Below, piece after piece: positions 1-14,198 of a stretch of DNA of 64,000 bases (the stretch's first letter is position 1; the number at the start of each line of letters is the position of its first letter). Below the pieces are notes generated by a model that was not told where the DNA came from, did not search any database, and worked only from the letters and a program-made list of their open reading frames with translations. The DNA is from Trichopria drosophilae (lineage: Eukaryota; Arthropoda; Insecta; Hymenoptera; Diapriidae), in assembly GCA_030407085.1 (NCBI GenBank), contig CM059584.1:125211001-125275000 (forward strand), read 5' to 3'. A program made the position numbers and the translations under genes.

Positions 1-1036
1 CTTTGGTCGTCTCCGTGACCTCTTCATAATTCAAATGCGCGAACAATGCATCAGGACTTTTCGCATGATCCCTTTTTTTCCAAGACTAGTTAGCTGGTAG
101 CCTTTCTACGTGGAATGTTTAATATTTCGTTTAACATAACGAAAAAACGTGACAAAAGTTTTCAACAAATTTGTACTGAAGATATTTCTAGAATGTTAAA
201 TGTTTTAAGTACTTACGTCGAGTATACTGCCTATATACTATCATGATATAGTAGGTGTTTGCGTAATTATAGTAATTATGTCCAATAAAAGTAGGGTTCA
301 TATATATGGAACGAGTTCATACTCGAGAAAAAGTATAACTTCTTCTGTCGATAAATGTTTCGTCATCTCAATGCGCAAACTTTGGTAGAAAACTTTTGAT
401 TTCTTAATTGATGTTAGTTTATATACTAAAATACAGTAATCTCTGTTATTGACTATCGAATTACTTTTTATTGCAATTCGAATCTAAAAAAGTATGTTTA
501 AATGTATGTTAAGGTTCTGCAGTAGTGGTTAATTAGAAATGGAGACTTTTTAATATTAGTCTTTTTTCTAGTTGCATTTTCGACAAAAGTGAGGTTAAAT
601 GTTTCCATGACTAGCGAAGTACCATTTCGATAATATTTTTTTATTCGAAAAAAAAACGACGGTAATGCGAAAATTTAGCGGCAATGTCGTTTTGAGAAAA
701 ACGAGCTTAAGGTGGTTCTGCTGCTATTCTGTAGTAATTAAGAGACTGAAAAATAGTTTGCCTCAAATAAATGTAATTTATTAGGATTAATAATGGCTGC
801 AATAGTAAGATTTCTATAATATATACGAATTATGCCTATAGATACTTGACTTGCTGTTTATGTTCGCCAATGTGCAATGATTCCTTCATTTTTGTTTACA
901 TAAAGGTGTAGGACAAAGAAAAAAGACAAAAGATCTGTAAAAAACGACAAATTCATTGCACACAATATTTGCGTTTTTAATTACAATTGATACGGGCAAC
1001 AAAAAGAAGTGACAGTTATGAATAATGGTAGGAATG
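1..1036. other. AT-rich intergenic sequence, no gene recognised
   Basis: No convincing gene. The first 105 bases are less AT-rich than what follows and stay open on the + strand from the window edge to a TAG near position 105. This could be the tail of an exon or of an old transposon that begins outside the window, but I recognise no family. The remainder is AT-rich with many short A and T runs and stop codons in all frames. Confidence 0.4.
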
Positions 1037-1400
1037 CACTGACAAAAATTCTTGGTTGATGTGACTACTTTCTAACTACTGAAAGTATTTCAATAAGTCC
1101 TCAACGGAATTTTTTTTAAAGGTTTTAAACCTGCAAAAAATATAGTTATGGAAACGACATTTTGGAAATTAATTCTATTATATTTAAAAACATTTGCGAG
1201 AGTCCAACTACAGTAGACTAAAAACTATTCAACATGCTGGAGCGATATATTTTTAATTGAATTTAGCAGAACTAGATTTTTAGTTGATTTAACTTCTTTA
1301 CGGTAGTAACTGCATCTTAGAAAATTTTCTTGCAGCATATCGAACTACTCTGCGTAGTTAAAAAGTAGTGAAATCAACTAAGAAACTTTTTGGAAATTTT
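1037..1400. repeat. Dispersed fold-back repeat, copy A
   Basis: Begins with CACTGACAAAAATTC and shares long stretches with 37725-38060, for example the blocks around GGAAACGACATTTTGG and CTATTCAACATGCTGGAG. Its two ends are imperfect inverted repeats: the arm near 1050-1080 (TTGGTTGATGTGACTACTTT) matches the reverse complement of the arm near 1360-1395. That is the layout of a non-autonomous DNA transposon (MITE). No coding capacity is visible. The boundary on the right is uncertain and could extend towards 1640, where a TTTTTTTCAGTG motif resembles the reverse of the left end. Confidence 0.6.
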
Positions 1401-1719
1401 GTTTAGTGGAATTATTTTTAGTGCAGCTATTGGCGGTTGTTTTTTAATTATATGAGCGCATGCCTTTTTGAGTTTTATGCATAGTATCGCATTTCTCGAT
1501 CTCCAATCCTTAACCAATAGTAAACTTAACAACGTCAACAAAGTTATAATAACAAAGAAAGTATTTCTTTTAACTACTTTCGACCCAACTTCTGAATGGT
1601 AGTTGAATTTGTCAAGTAAATTTTTTTCAGTGTTGTTGCAATATACATGCAAGTAGATATACTAACAACAAAATTGGATTTTATAGTATATTATTACAGA
1701 AGATTTAGGTATATCTATA

Positions 1720-2727
1720 CGCACGGTGGGCTTGAACTACGGGTAAAGAAATAGTCCATCTAAATAGGATTTTCTTGTTTAGTTCAACACTGTGAACACT
1801 CTTTAGCACCAAAAGTAAAAATAATCTTTAGAGCTCTTTTTTAAAAAATCTTTTTTGTAGTCTACCGTAGTTATTGTAGACTTTTAGAGGTTCTCCTGGA
1901 ATGAAATTTTATCGAAACAGCACAAAAGTGAATAAAAACTGTAGCTTTTCAATCTTTTTTACGACTTTTTTATACAATATGCAATGTCGCTAACTATTGA
2001 GAAACAAATTTAGAGAAATAACACAAAATATTAATTTATTCTTCTTTTATAGGTTCTAACTTGTTGCACCATCGTAGAAATAATAATACTTTAATGATAT
2101 AATTAATTATTACATTTATTTACAGTTTTACAAATTCGTTCTCATTTACATTTGAATATGTAGGACGTTAAACTTACTATTGTATTCCGAATGCGTTAAA
2201 ATAACTTTATGTTTAGACCAAATAGTTTTAAATTAAAAACGAACACGCTTGAGAACTTTATTACCATTGCCTAATTCCTCATCTTACAACCGACAAAGAA
2301 AGAAAAATTATGTATTTTTGCTCTTTCTCTCCTCTAACTTCTTGAGTTTAACGGCCTTCATATTTAAATGCAAATGATGGCAAATTTGTCAAATTGAAAA
2401 TAAATATTATAATTAATTTTGACATTAAAGTATTATTATTTCTATGATGTTGCTATAAGAGAACCTATAAAAGAAGAATATATTATTATTTTTTTGTTGC
2501 TTCACTAACTTTTTTTCTAGATATTTAACGAAATTGCATATATGAGAAAGTTGTAGAGCATAAAAATACTACGGTAGACTACAAAAAAAACAGATTTAAA
2601 AAAATGCTTCTAACAATTAAGTTGATTTTTGGAACAAAATACACAGGAATGTCTACAATATTGAACTAAAAAAGAATATCCCATTTAGGATAACTATTTA
2701 TTTATCTCTAGTTCTATACCACTGTTG
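1720..2727. mobile_element. Fold-back MITE with TA flanks
   Basis: The ends form long imperfect inverted repeats. Left-arm blocks around 1720-1800 (GGTGGGCTTGAACTA, then AAATAGGATTTTCTTG) pair with the right arm around 2640-2727, and TTTTGTAGTCTACCGTAGT near 1853 pairs with its complement near 2570. TA dinucleotides sit just outside both ends (1718-1719 and 2728-2729), as in Tc1/mariner-like elements. The interior is AT-rich without a transposase frame, so the element would depend on a transposase made elsewhere. The arms have diverged, so this is an old insertion. Confidence 0.6.
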
Positions 2728-2729
2728 TA

Positions 2730-5700
2730 CAGTAAATGAAACAATATGATTCTCTTATATTGTACCAAATATAAGGCATTATATATAATTCATTGAACAA
2801 CTTTTTAAAATCAGAAAGATTACTTTTTTAACATCGATACATTATGATTTCCTACGTGGATGTACATACGTTATTAAAAAAAAAAAAAATTAATGAAACC
2901 GAAAATGCCCCAATAAATATTTCTTGAGTTATTAAAACAACTTATTTTTAAATAAAGAATGTCGTTGATATCCTCGATGCAATAAATAAAACTGACATAA
3001 ATTGTTTCATTTAAAAATTAAAAATGTCTAATTTTCCTTTCTCTGAAAAAATAATTTTGAAATTATTCTCTCCGGCCATTTAATTCTTAAGTGCTTCCTC
3101 AAGCGTTTGCAATTATTGGGTGTCAACGACAGCTGCAACTATGTTTCTTTTATATAAGAGCAGAAAGTTCTTTTGAGAATTGAGGCTTATTAAATGTCCA
3201 GCACTTTGTATACTTGTTTAGTCTCTTATAAATAGTTTCAACATATTTTATAAATCCTTATACGGCAATACGATAGAAAGAGCCTGTTAAAGACTCTTGT
3301 TGCTTATTTTATGTAAACACATTGATGAGTAAGTCCAATTTTTTCAATCATTTAAATTAATTTTAAATGTTATGTTATCTTCTCCCACACTATGATGAAC
3401 AATAAGTTATTACACATTTGTCTCATTAAATGTATTAAATATTACTTTGAAACGGTATCAGAGATAAAGAGAACTTATTTTTCTGAATTCCTGAATTGCT
3501 TTTACCAATGGCAATGTTTAGCTCTTCATTCTATGAAATATGGATCTAAAGCTAGAATAAACTTTGCTGTTTTTTGACGAAGTACATCGCAGGCGGATGG
3601 AATATCGACCGGAAATTGAGTATTGGGTATAAAAAGTGCATTTTTACGACTTGTTTGGCATTCGAGTTTAGAATGCAAGTATCTACCAACCTCGTTTGCA
3701 ACCTCATGAAACTATTATAGAATTTTTAACTTAAGGTATCGTTTTCCTCGAAAACCCGGTTTTAAAGCCGAGAACCTTTTTGTCCTATATTTTAGTTAAT
3801 TATGTGACGGGAAAATGTATTGAGTAGTTATTTACATTTTCTTTATCAACATTTTCACGTTATCCTCTGAATTGTTTCTGAAAAAGTTACTTAATTAGTT
3901 CTTGCATTCTTTCAATTATTGCCAGAGTCTAAACCATGAAAAATGTTGAATTATCCTCTTTAGAAAAGTTCTTATTAGATACATTTTTTTCTCTACCTTT
4001 CTGTAAAACATAATCGAAACTTAGTAATAGTTTTAGTTGTAATACGTTTCAAATGTTAATGTGTTAAAATATGTAATTTCTCCTCTTATTTCCACTTTTC
4101 TTACCTCTTTCAAATCACAATTTTAATATTTTTGTTTTTGCAAAAATTAATTTGTTAATCATTGTAATCATACTTAGTTACTACTTTTATATATCATGCA
4201 TTATAATAGAGTTTATAATTCCATTACTTATTAGTTTCGCAAAACATAATTGTATCATTGATCATTTTCAGGTTCGAATTTCGAAAAAATATTTCATTCA
4301 AAAGGATTTATAGATATAAATTAATACATAATTGAATTCAGGAATCGAAACAACCATTTTTTACGATCAATTACTTACGCGTTATAAATATGACATTAGT
4401 ATAAGCACATTTTAATGAGTAGGTATAATTTAGATACAATTTCGAATACAGGTTAAGTTTAAGGCAAATTTGATTTAATATATATATACAGACCCATGAA
4501 ATTACGTAAAAGAAAACTGCATCGCATTAAATGTAATTTCATATTTGATATAAGCTCTAATTAGTATAGTTCGTAATATGAAAATTAGTATTAAGTACCT
4601 ATGAAATTAAATTAATTTCTTCTTCTTAGATCTCATCTTATAATTTTATTTTAAAAAAGTTTTCTTTTTCAAAGTAACCCGGAATAATTTCAATTCCTTT
4701 TATCCTGACTTAATAGCAAAAATTTGAAAAATCAAAATGGTGGTTGAATTATGGCTAAAACATTTTGAAAATTCAGTTCGGTACCATTGAAAACACATAA
4801 AATTGAGTATTCATAAGAATTCTTTTATAACGGCGACGAATGTTAGGTGATTATATTAAAATATTTGAGGTTAACGTTTTTGAAACGTGTAAAAATAATG
4901 TACTTTCAAATATTTTAGCTACTCATTTTGAACTTTGGATTTATATCAAACGAATCACTATTTTACGCTAAATATACTCAAAATAATTGAGTAAACATTT
5001 AAAATTATTTTGGATTAAGTATTTAATTAGTTCCAAGATTCTTCTTTACATACTTAACATATAAATAAGTGAACCTATAAGTAAAATAATCCCAACTTAG
5101 TCTGAACATTCACGTCACATTAAATTAAATCTTTGAATATTGTACTTCCGGTTCCTTCATTAATCAAACCTGAAACATTATTTTATTTATGAAACTAGTA
5201 TACTTGTAAAAAATATCCCATATAGGTCATCCAGATAATTACTAGGTTGGAAAACTTCCTGGTTAAGCTCACCTTAGTACAAAAGTACTTAATGACATAC
5301 ACCGATAGCAAACATTACGTAGAGTTCAAAAAGGAACCATGAAGAAATTGCAGAAATTATTTTAACATAGTAGAATTAACAATATGAAAGGTATAATTAA
5401 TATGTCAGGTTATGTACAAACTATTTAAATACCAGAGAATACTAAATGGAACAATTTTATAGTTCTATTTACTATGAAAATAGTTATTAAACTATTTTTT
5501 GTATCAAAGCGTTTTACTATTATAAAATGGTTGCATTAATTATTTTATTTTCTCTATGTAATTTTATAATATTATGTTTATATATAATTTATTCCGTCTA
5601 GAGAAAACGAAGTAACTTAATCAAGTATTTTTCTCGATTGAAAACTATCAACTGTCGATGTTTTTTCCGAATATTTATAATGAAATTCACATAAATTAAT

Positions 5701-6534
5701 TGATATAAATTATTCGGATATCATTGATGCATAAAATATCAATTATTAAATACAACTGAATAAATACGATTCGAGTTGATGAAAGAGAGTAATAATAAAA
5801 TACTTCATTTCAAGTAATTCAAAGGTTACACAGAATGATGTTTCTGAAAACAATGAAGTCCGATTACAATTGTGAAAAGCTTCGGATATCAAACGAGGAA
5901 GGGAAATTTAATTTAATGGGACATCGAAAATAAATTAATATTCTGCGGTCGCTGGAAATCGATAATCTCAACGAATATTAATATAACTAATTTAAGCATT
6001 GTTAAATATACTCGCACAATTAATAAGGTAGTTTAAATTAATTTTATACTCATTTATTATAATTTTGATGATACGTAAATTAAAATTGTATGGTTTGTGT
6101 GATTATATATGTTTATTATTTATTTGCGCAATATCGACTACATTGATTTAAGACTAATTCGTATATGTTTTTCTTTTTCCAGAACAACTTGCCGCACTCA
6201 TGCATAGTAGAAGGCATTATTCGATCTCTTTGAGTGAGTATAAATGAAAAATGAAGGATTTGCTTAGGTCAGAGGCATTTATGTGGCATGGGTCGTATAA
6301 ATTCAATACTAGTATTTGAATACGACAATCCACCTTGGAAAGGACAAGCATGTAAAACGTTGCATTTCAATCATGATAATTGTTGAAATAATAATCCTTA
6401 GCCTCATAAATGTCACGCACTTTATATTTATCGTAATATGCGCATTAACTGTAGTATTATAATGCATTTTAAGGATATTCAGGCATTTCTTATAAACTTG
6501 GGAAATGTTATTAATTTTATAGGAACCTTACTAA
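2730..6534. other. AT-rich intergenic or intronic sequence
   Basis: I see no gene, RNA gene or ordered repeat here. Open frames are all under about 65 codons, with amino-acid composition typical of translated AT-rich noise. A 61-codon frame at 3392-3577 has no splice-site or composition support. Confidence 0.5.
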
Positions 6535-6536
6535 TA

Positions 6537-7464
6537 CACGGAGAGAAAAAAAATAAAATATTTACTTATAATGCGGGACTTTTTACTAAAACAGTTTAAA
6601 AATAGGACACATAAGGGTATTTTTTGCCAATGGAAATGTAGATTATTTGTCGAATGATAAGTATATATTCCTCCCCCCATAGGAAGTTTTCTCCACAAGC
6701 ATAATAAATAATACCATCGTAATTGCAAGATTTACTCGGACGTTTGGTAATTTTTTACCAGGTATTCAGCAAATAAGACTTTGCATAACTGTGCAATTTA
6801 CTCGAACGTTGCATAATTCTGAACCTAAATTCAAAGATAAAATTAATGCAAAAATATAAATGAATTAAATTAAAATTTGGAACTTTTTATACAACGTGCG
6901 GCAGTTTTCTGTCGTTTGCGCAAAACCCGCCATCTGTTATCGTTCTTGTGATACAATCCCGCGAAAATTTGAAATCAATTACTAATCAAGATCTTTTCTG
7001 GTGTTCGGGTGCTGTGGAGTGTAGTCCAAAAAAGAAAAATATGGCCGTTTACTCAGTTTCTAGACGCTCGGCACGTTTCCCATGTGAATCAACAAATATT
7101 ACCAAACGGTTGAGTAAAATATCCTTAAGAAAAAAGAAGTTTTCCTTTTTGTTGTATAGATTTCGCTTAGTTTATTGTACTAATTTATGAAAAGCACGTA
7201 ACGTCTACAATTCCACGAATGTAAAAGTTGCTTCCTATTAAGATTAAATTATACAGTAATTTTATATAATATTTCCAATTTGTTAGGATTTATTTACTTT
7301 TCCGGCAAGGTAAAATTTCCAAACACTTTACTTTCTGATGTAAAGTAAATATAACCATGCAGAAATATAAGTTATGCTGACTTTACTGTAATATGTCTTT
7401 AACAATCAGCAAGTTTCGAAAATTACCAAACGTTTAGTAAATTTTAGCTTCTCTTTTCTCCGTG
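6537..7464. mobile_element. MITE with CACGGAGA terminal inverted repeats
   Basis: The left end CACGGAGAGAAAAAAAATA and the right end (reading TCTTTTCTCCGTG on the + strand) are inverted copies. Both are flanked by TA (6535-6536 and 7465-7466), the target duplication of Tc1/mariner-type elements. Inside there are several subterminal copies of a TACCAAACGTTTAGTAAATT-like motif in both orientations (near 6735, 7098 and 7421). These could be transposase-binding repeats. No transposase is encoded. Open frames at 6531-6728 and 6948-7190 lie inside the element and are not taken as genes. Confidence 0.7.
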
Positions 7465-7466
7465 TA

Positions 7467-9589
7467 GTATTTTTTCAAAATTTGTATAAAAATAACAAAA
7501 ATTATTATCGTTATTTTCATTACAGTAATGCACTGAAAATTTTTAAAGCATTATTTGTTAGGTAGAAATTATAAACAAGAAATATCTGGATTTCATTTAG
7601 CATCAATAGAATTGTTACTGGTCTACAACCTCTAAATTTAATGTATAATTTGAGGTTAAGCTATTACAAAATAATGGTAACATTTCTTGTTAATCATTGG
7701 TTGGCTAAAGTCTCAATTATTAAAAGAAAGTTTTCTTTCGTTCGATATTTATACGACATACAGTTTACAATAGTTTTCATGTTGAAATTTCAGAAATTCA
7801 AAATCATTTATGTCCATTTACTCAAATATTTTTGCAATACCTGTTACGACAATTCGGTTATTTATCTCATACATTTTTCTGAACTGATTTTATCAAAATT
7901 ACATTGCTTTGGCCAGTAATATCTACATGTAATCAAATTATTATATTATTTTATTTAAAACTCGAAGTATAATTAACTTCAGTTTTAAATAAATATTTAC
8001 CTGGATTCTAGCAACTCCTTTTTTTAATCAGAAGTTTCTCAACGTAATTCAAAATTCACCATTAATAATAATGCTGATATTTCTAATTAATGTGCATTGA
8101 AATTAATATTATCTACTAACAGATGGGCCAAATATATATTTTAATTATAAAATATATCTAACATAAACTGAGTGTCTTTTCATTTCTATTTTTAAACATT
8201 TTTCATTCAAGAGAGTTTTTGATTAATTTTTCATTCAATTGAAAACGTGCTTCAACTGAAGACATGCATATTGTGTCGATTCATCAATCAAATATTAAAA
8301 AAATTAATGAAATCTTAATCCCAGTAATTTGTTGTTTTTAATTTACTGCTGACTAAAATGTCATAAACTGTTAAAGTTTAATAACTTATCCAGGTATTTT
8401 ACAGTGAGAATTACTCAAGTCAATAATAGTCAAATATATGAAACATTTTACTTCTCTATTTTTTATTTACTTTTATTAGTTTAACTAATCAGTTACATTA
8501 CTAAAATTACAAATGTACAACCATTGATAATAGTTGTTGTACGATGTTAGTGTTTCATTTCATAATTAATAATAATTTTCAATTCTATTCATTCATTAAA
8601 TGTGATTATAAAATTAATAACTACTAGTATACCCCATTATGATTCAGAAAATAGGGTATAAATTACTAAAAAGAATCGAAAATTAAATGATTATTGATGG
8701 TGATGATATTTTGTTTTAACTGTAAACCATTCGGACCTTTAATGCACCAGGAATATTTCACCCATAGCGTAGAATAAACAAGGTCCATTTTGATATTTAA
8801 AGGGGATTTATATTCACAAGGAATTCATGCAGAAATCTGCAGCTCGTGCAAAATCCGGTATTTGAGTTTTCTACGTTTTATTTTATTTTATTTACTCTAA
8901 AGTAATCTGTAAACTGAGAAAATAATATTTAATATATATCTAAGGATCATTAGGATTAAAATAATCGATTCTCGAGGTCCAATAACTCATTTTTAATACA
9001 TATTTCACAAATTTATTTAGTATTAGTAAAACTTAAGTAATTAATGATCGTGTTCATTTTCTTAGTTTATCGGGTTAACTTTAACAGCGGTCTTCCGAGG
9101 ACCATATATAAAATATTTAATCGCATCGGATTAAGAATCTATACTGTGGACTGTAGAGTGGCTAATATATTAAATATTGATATAATGAAACGTTTATTAA
9201 ATATTTCGGAATGAAATGAATGAGTTAACTTGCTACAGTCGAAGATGGCATATTACTTTTAAACTAATTCGTGTTTGTTTATTCATAATACATCATTAGT
9301 TTATTATCCATGCATCAAAATGTTTAATTATTTATTTACTTTCTTTTACAAATTTAATGATTGCACAATCAAAAATCGTTTTTAAACTCATTTAACCACG
9401 TCGGGTTTAGTCGAGGGATCTACAAATGACATTGCTTCTAATGCAATTAAAATTCTCTATACTGATTTTTTTTTAACATTTAAAAGAAAAGCTTGGAAAA
9501 GTATATAAAAAACTTAAAATAGCTGCTGCATAAAAGGGTAAAGAATATTTTTACATTTATTATTCGGATAAAAGGCTTCCTTCGTTCCA
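7467..9589. other. AT-rich sequence without recognised genes
   Basis: Stops are dense in all frames. The longest open frame (7641-7919, + strand) is low-complexity AT-driven peptide without domain signals. No RNA gene or ordered repeat was noticed. Confidence 0.45.
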
Positions 9590-9990
9590 TAAAAAGTGCT
9601 TACCAGGCGAATTCGTCACTTGGATCAACGGATGTATATCTGGTCATTAACACTTAGCAGCATCCCTCTCGAAGGTCAATATCATTTTTTATCCCAAAAG
9701 TAGTTGGGGTTATCCATAAGAAGTCTTGGACCATATTCTCTGGAACTGCCCCAAGTACGAACCAAAAAGGACCAAAATGATTAACTCTCGTTGTATGTAC
9801 CTTCAACGACCAAATCTTGCAGTGTTAAAAATATTTTATGAATGTTTAATAGCCAACAACGTTCATGTGTGAACTAGTTTGTATTTCGAAATTAAACAAA
9901 CTGTTATTTTGTTATCAATATATTATATTGTATCTACTACTTTGTAAGCTTTAATAAGTAAGGTTCAATAAGTTTAACTAAAAAAAAAAA
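9590..9990 (+). pseudogene. LINE retrotransposon 3' relic with poly(A) tail
   Basis: A reading frame ending at the TGA 9870-9872 contains LDHILWNCPKYEPKR from about 9726. This is the hydrophobic H-x3-(W)-x-C-P signature found near the C-terminus of ORF2 in Jockey/R1/CR1-type non-LTR retrotransposons. The intact LINE at 55034-58396 has the equivalent LTHILWDCP. Upstream the frame is broken by stops and shifts (around 9640-9720), so only a decayed C-terminal piece remains. About 110 bases of 3' untranslated sequence end in an A10 run at 9981-9990, as expected for a poly(A)-tailed, 5'-truncated LINE. Its sequence differs clearly from the intact LINE, so it is a different family. Confidence 0.7.
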
Positions 9991-12740
9991 CACGTCGAGT
10001 CTATTTTTGGGGTCGATGAATATGGGGAGTAGTTTTCAAATTGGTATTTGTAGAGATTTTCAAAGTTAGTTATATTATGAACTTAAACTGTCATTTTTAA
10101 AATTAATATATAATGGGATGCCGAGATTTTGCATTAACCTACATTTAGCGACAGCCAAAGCCAAAAATGACGACTTGCTGTGCAATGTTTCAATGTGTTT
10201 TCCAAGAATTTCCCTTGAAATTTATTCATTCTCATGGAAATTATAAAAAGTAAAAAGTATATAAATATGCGCAAATACTGTTGAAAATACATACAAAACA
10301 TTTTGAACTCGAAATGTCTACTAAATCATAAATTGCAGTATCTTAATTCACATATCAAATATGTTAGTGATTTTCATAAACAACAACGTAAAGGATTTTA
10401 TCGGAATTTATTTGAAATTTCAAAACATTTTTAAGAACACCATATTATCGCTAACACATACAATAAAAACAAAAATCGTCAAAGAAAAACACTACCAAGC
10501 TCATTCTGAAATAAAAAAGAAATATTGTTATGTTGCATTGCAGGCCATGGCTTGTTTTAAATCTCATTAAAGAATTTTAAGAATAAGATCTCCAAAACCA
10601 GTTTCATACGTCCACTTAATATTAGGTGTTAATATTAGGTGCGGCTGAATAGATTATTGTAAAATAAATGTTAGTTTTCAAAATCTGGCTTCAATTTGAT
10701 CATCAGCAAGTCCTAAATGTTTAATGATTTGGTTTAAGAATTGTATCGTCATTTTACACATTGAAAAATCGACTTTACATTCAGAATTAGCATCTCTCAT
10801 ATTACGCAAAAATGCCAAGATCAAAATAATCAGTATCTGCTGTCTCACGTGTATAAAATATGCAACGGATATGAAATTCATGTTCACCAAAAACAAAAAA
10901 AAACGTACAATATACCTGGTCTGGTCATAGCAATTTTTCATCGGTTTTTCTAGGATGTTTTATTTAAGAGAAATTAAAGGGAAGGAAACATATTGTTTGC
11001 AGTCTTATTTACACCAGTTCGAAATATATGAACATGCTTCATTTAAATGGGAACTACAAGAATATTATCGAAAATATAACATATTTCTTGGCCTGAAAAT
11101 GTCTGAAATCGATTGATTTTTTCAGTTGGACATATTGAAAGATTCTACGTCGATATAATGAAAATGCATAATTCTCAAATTATCGGTTATTTAAATTTAG
11201 TTACTAAAATTAGTGTCAGGTTAAATGCACATCTGCCGATTACGCTAAACAATGTTTTAATCGGATTAATGTTACATACACAATAATTTTAACAATATGA
11301 TAACAATAGAAGTAGGATATACGTACTCGGTACTAAACTGACCAATTCAACTTGAATTATCTAGATAAATTTAAATTCTCTTTATAATTTAATGAATTCA
11401 AATGAACATTTCTCATGTCATGTGAAATGTTACTGTAATTAATTCAAAATTGATAATAAATAAAGTAAGCTAAAGTAAGAAAAAGAATATATCGTGCTGG
11501 TCATGCATTTATTTTCGAAAATTAAAAGATTGTAAACAAAAAATTCTTAAAATATTTTCCATGATCATGTTAATTAATTTTTCCAGCATTTCCGTTCTAA
11601 TATACCTTAATTAATTATCGTGTTATTGATTATCAACTTTATACAATTGCCCTGATGGAATATTAAAAAACAGTTCTTTGACATATTTTACAACAATCAT
11701 AGAAGACTTTTTTGCACTTTAAACAATATAAAATTTATAATATTCTCGCAAAAAGACTATTGAAAATTATAATCATGTAACTGTTGCAACTTTTGAATGT
11801 CAGTATCGTGAAATTCTAACTTGAAATTATTTCTCTTTCCTACCACACGAAAAATTGATAGACAGGCAGGAATAGAGTGAATGTAACGTACAGAGACAGG
11901 TAGTTTTTGATGCTGAATGACTCGATATTCTGGCCTGTCAAATAGCCGGAAATAGTATTGGCTTTCGTGTAAATCGGAAATGTCGAATTTAGATTATGCT
12001 ATAAACCAAGAAATATAAATATTTAGCTATGCGATATACTATTTACTGCCGTTAATGATAATTAATTAATATTGATTAATAGCATGTAACTATTATTTTT
12101 TACTGAATTTCCGATTTCTGTTTGCTAAATCTCATTATTATATTAAAAAAAAAATTTCATCGAGTAAGTGAAGAACTAATCAATATATTCTATAAAAATC
12201 TAGTTTTTTATGAAAACAATTATGTGCAACATCATAACTTCTTTATTTGCATATTTTGTAAAATTGCTTATAAAAGTATTTTTCCATCATATTTTTTTCC
12301 GTGAAGTTACACGAAGCGATTTTACCGTGAAACCTGGGATAAACGCAAGCTTCATGACTAGGAGCAAAAATCTATTGATCAATTATTAGTTGTGGTTCTT
12401 TACTTCCGCGATGGAACTATATGTATTTTAATATAAAGTATACACTACGCTATTTTTTATCTTACAACTGGTTTGATTACTCATAATTAATGTAAAAAGT
12501 TTACATGCTTGCATAGTTCAGTTTAACATATGCATATTGTCTGAAATACATTTATTTTGAATACGTTAGCAATACTTGCATGGTAAAATACGAAGATATT
12601 TGATGATTTTATTTTGGTCACAAAATTTAAAATTAATGTGGTTGTTTTTTTTTAATTAAAAAAACGGCTGTATATAAGAAATAAAACAACTAATTAATTT
12701 TGTCGTTCGTTTTATTGCCAGTCAAAGTTTCTTTTTTAAA
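9991..12740. other. AT-rich sequence without recognised genes
   Basis: Only short, composition-driven open frames occur (for example 10361-10570, and overlapping frames on both strands at 10678-10941). A short inverted motif (GACAGGCA / TGGCCTGTC) lies near 11861 and 11933. No splice-supported exon or RNA gene was found. Confidence 0.45.
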
Positions 12741-12749
12741 TCTCTAAAC

Positions 12750-13420
12750 TCTTAGGAGCAAAATTTCACTCTTAAATAGTGAGAATTCACTTCAAGTAAA
12801 AATGAAAAATGAGCCACTCTGTTTTGGAGTGATTATTTCGCTTCAATGGGAGTGAAATTTGAATAAAATCTTGAAATCCTAATAATACAGTTGTAAGTTT
12901 ATAAAGAAACAAAACGCTTTGTTACTTTTAATAAAAAATAATCAATTTCTATATTTTCATAAAATAAGTTGTATCAATCAATTTTTCGGGATATTTGTAG
13001 TAGAGAAGGGTGGGTGCGCATAAACTGACGCTGGACTTCTTTTTCCATGATTGAGTTTTTAAATTGAACCTTTGAACATAACGGTAATGAAGTGGTATTT
13101 CATTGGGATGAACATAATTTTAATGTTTTTTCATAGGGTCACTTAACCTTTCGGTGTATTTAATTTATCTAGTAAATTATTAATTTCAAATTTACTCATA
13201 AGCATCTTCGTGGCAGGGCCTGCTAAATTAATAATCCTTTTGTTATGAAATTTAAAGCTTTATATTGCAAGTACTGAGACACTTTTTATAACTCTGCTTA
13301 TAGCTGCCATTGTAAATTCAGTTACAAAATCTCACTCTGAATCGTAGCTCTGTACAGAGTGATTTTTTACTTCAACTCTTTAATTTGGAGTGAAAATTAC
13401 ACTCCAAGAAATCGAACAAA
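12750..13420. repeat. GGAGTGAAATT-type inverted repeat region
   Basis: The sequence carries repeated short units of the form GGAGTGAAATT or its complement at both ends: about 12750-12860 and about 13330-13415. They include TTTCACTCTTAAATAGTGAG near 12765, GGAGTGATTATTTCG near 12826 and TTGGAGTGAAAATTACACTCC near 13385. The two ends face each other as inverted repeats, which suggests a fold-back element about 0.65 kb long. A lone related pair (CACTCCAAAGGAGT) occurs at about 29879. No protein-coding frame is visible. Confidence 0.45.
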
Positions 13421-13939
13421 ATTTTAAATAAAAAAGAATAGAAAAAAAGTTTAGATTAAATAATCCTTATTTAATAAATGTTAAATAACATTAACTTAAT
13501 GCACTTTTCTAAATAAATAAATACTTTGTTGGTGAAAACATATTTCTTTTTTACTTTTGCGGTGATAAATTAAATAATACAGGTAAGCAAATAGAAGTCA
13601 CTACTGAAATGGAACTGATTGTATGAACGTAGATTTAATACTTAACAGACCGATAGTGAATAACATGTTAATATAAAAGTACTTGGGAAGAAAATAAAAC
13701 ATTACTTTGGCTCAGCGAAGAATACGTCTCAAGATAGGCAACTTTAAATTCAGCAATGCGTAAGATTTAATTCAGTTTGAAATTGTGATAATTTAGTGAA
13801 GGTTTAGAGTCTTTGTTGAATATTATGCAGTACAATTTTCAGGCAACTCTCAGTTTATAAATGAAACTTTTCGAACTTAAGTGTGGCAAAACAGAATTTT
13901 TTATTTCCAACCAAAATATGGCGTAATTGTTATTTTGTA

Positions 13940-14198
13940 TCAAGGGCGTAAAATGGAGTTTTACGCCGCGACAGTAGAACCCGAAAGACGCCAAAGCCGG
14001 CTGTAGGTTCATGAGGGTGTAAATTCTACGCCTGAGATTCAAATATCGTTTTTTGATGCAGTAGGCGTAAAATATTTCGCGCCTCGATTTGCGGTCCTAA
14101 AATGCCAATTCCACGCCTCTGTGGGCGCAAACTTTATTTTATGTCGCAGAAGGCGTGAAATACGCGTTTTACGCCCGCATTTTACGCCTACTACAACA
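13940..14198. repeat. GGCGTAAAA palindromic repeat cluster, copy 1
   Basis: Contains about ten copies, in both orientations, of the unit GGCGTAAAAT/ATTTTACGCC, with intervening GC-rich segments such as AAAGCCGGCTGTAGG. It begins with TGTATCAAGGGCGTAAAA, which is repeated exactly at the start of a second copy near 36980. This looks like a non-autonomous element built of short internal inverted units. The - strand open frame over it (13839-14042) is not considered a gene. Confidence 0.6.

Noticed and set aside
4265..4280. GGTTCGAATTTC as a tRNA B box
   Set aside because: No A box, acceptor stem or anticodon arm at the right spacing.
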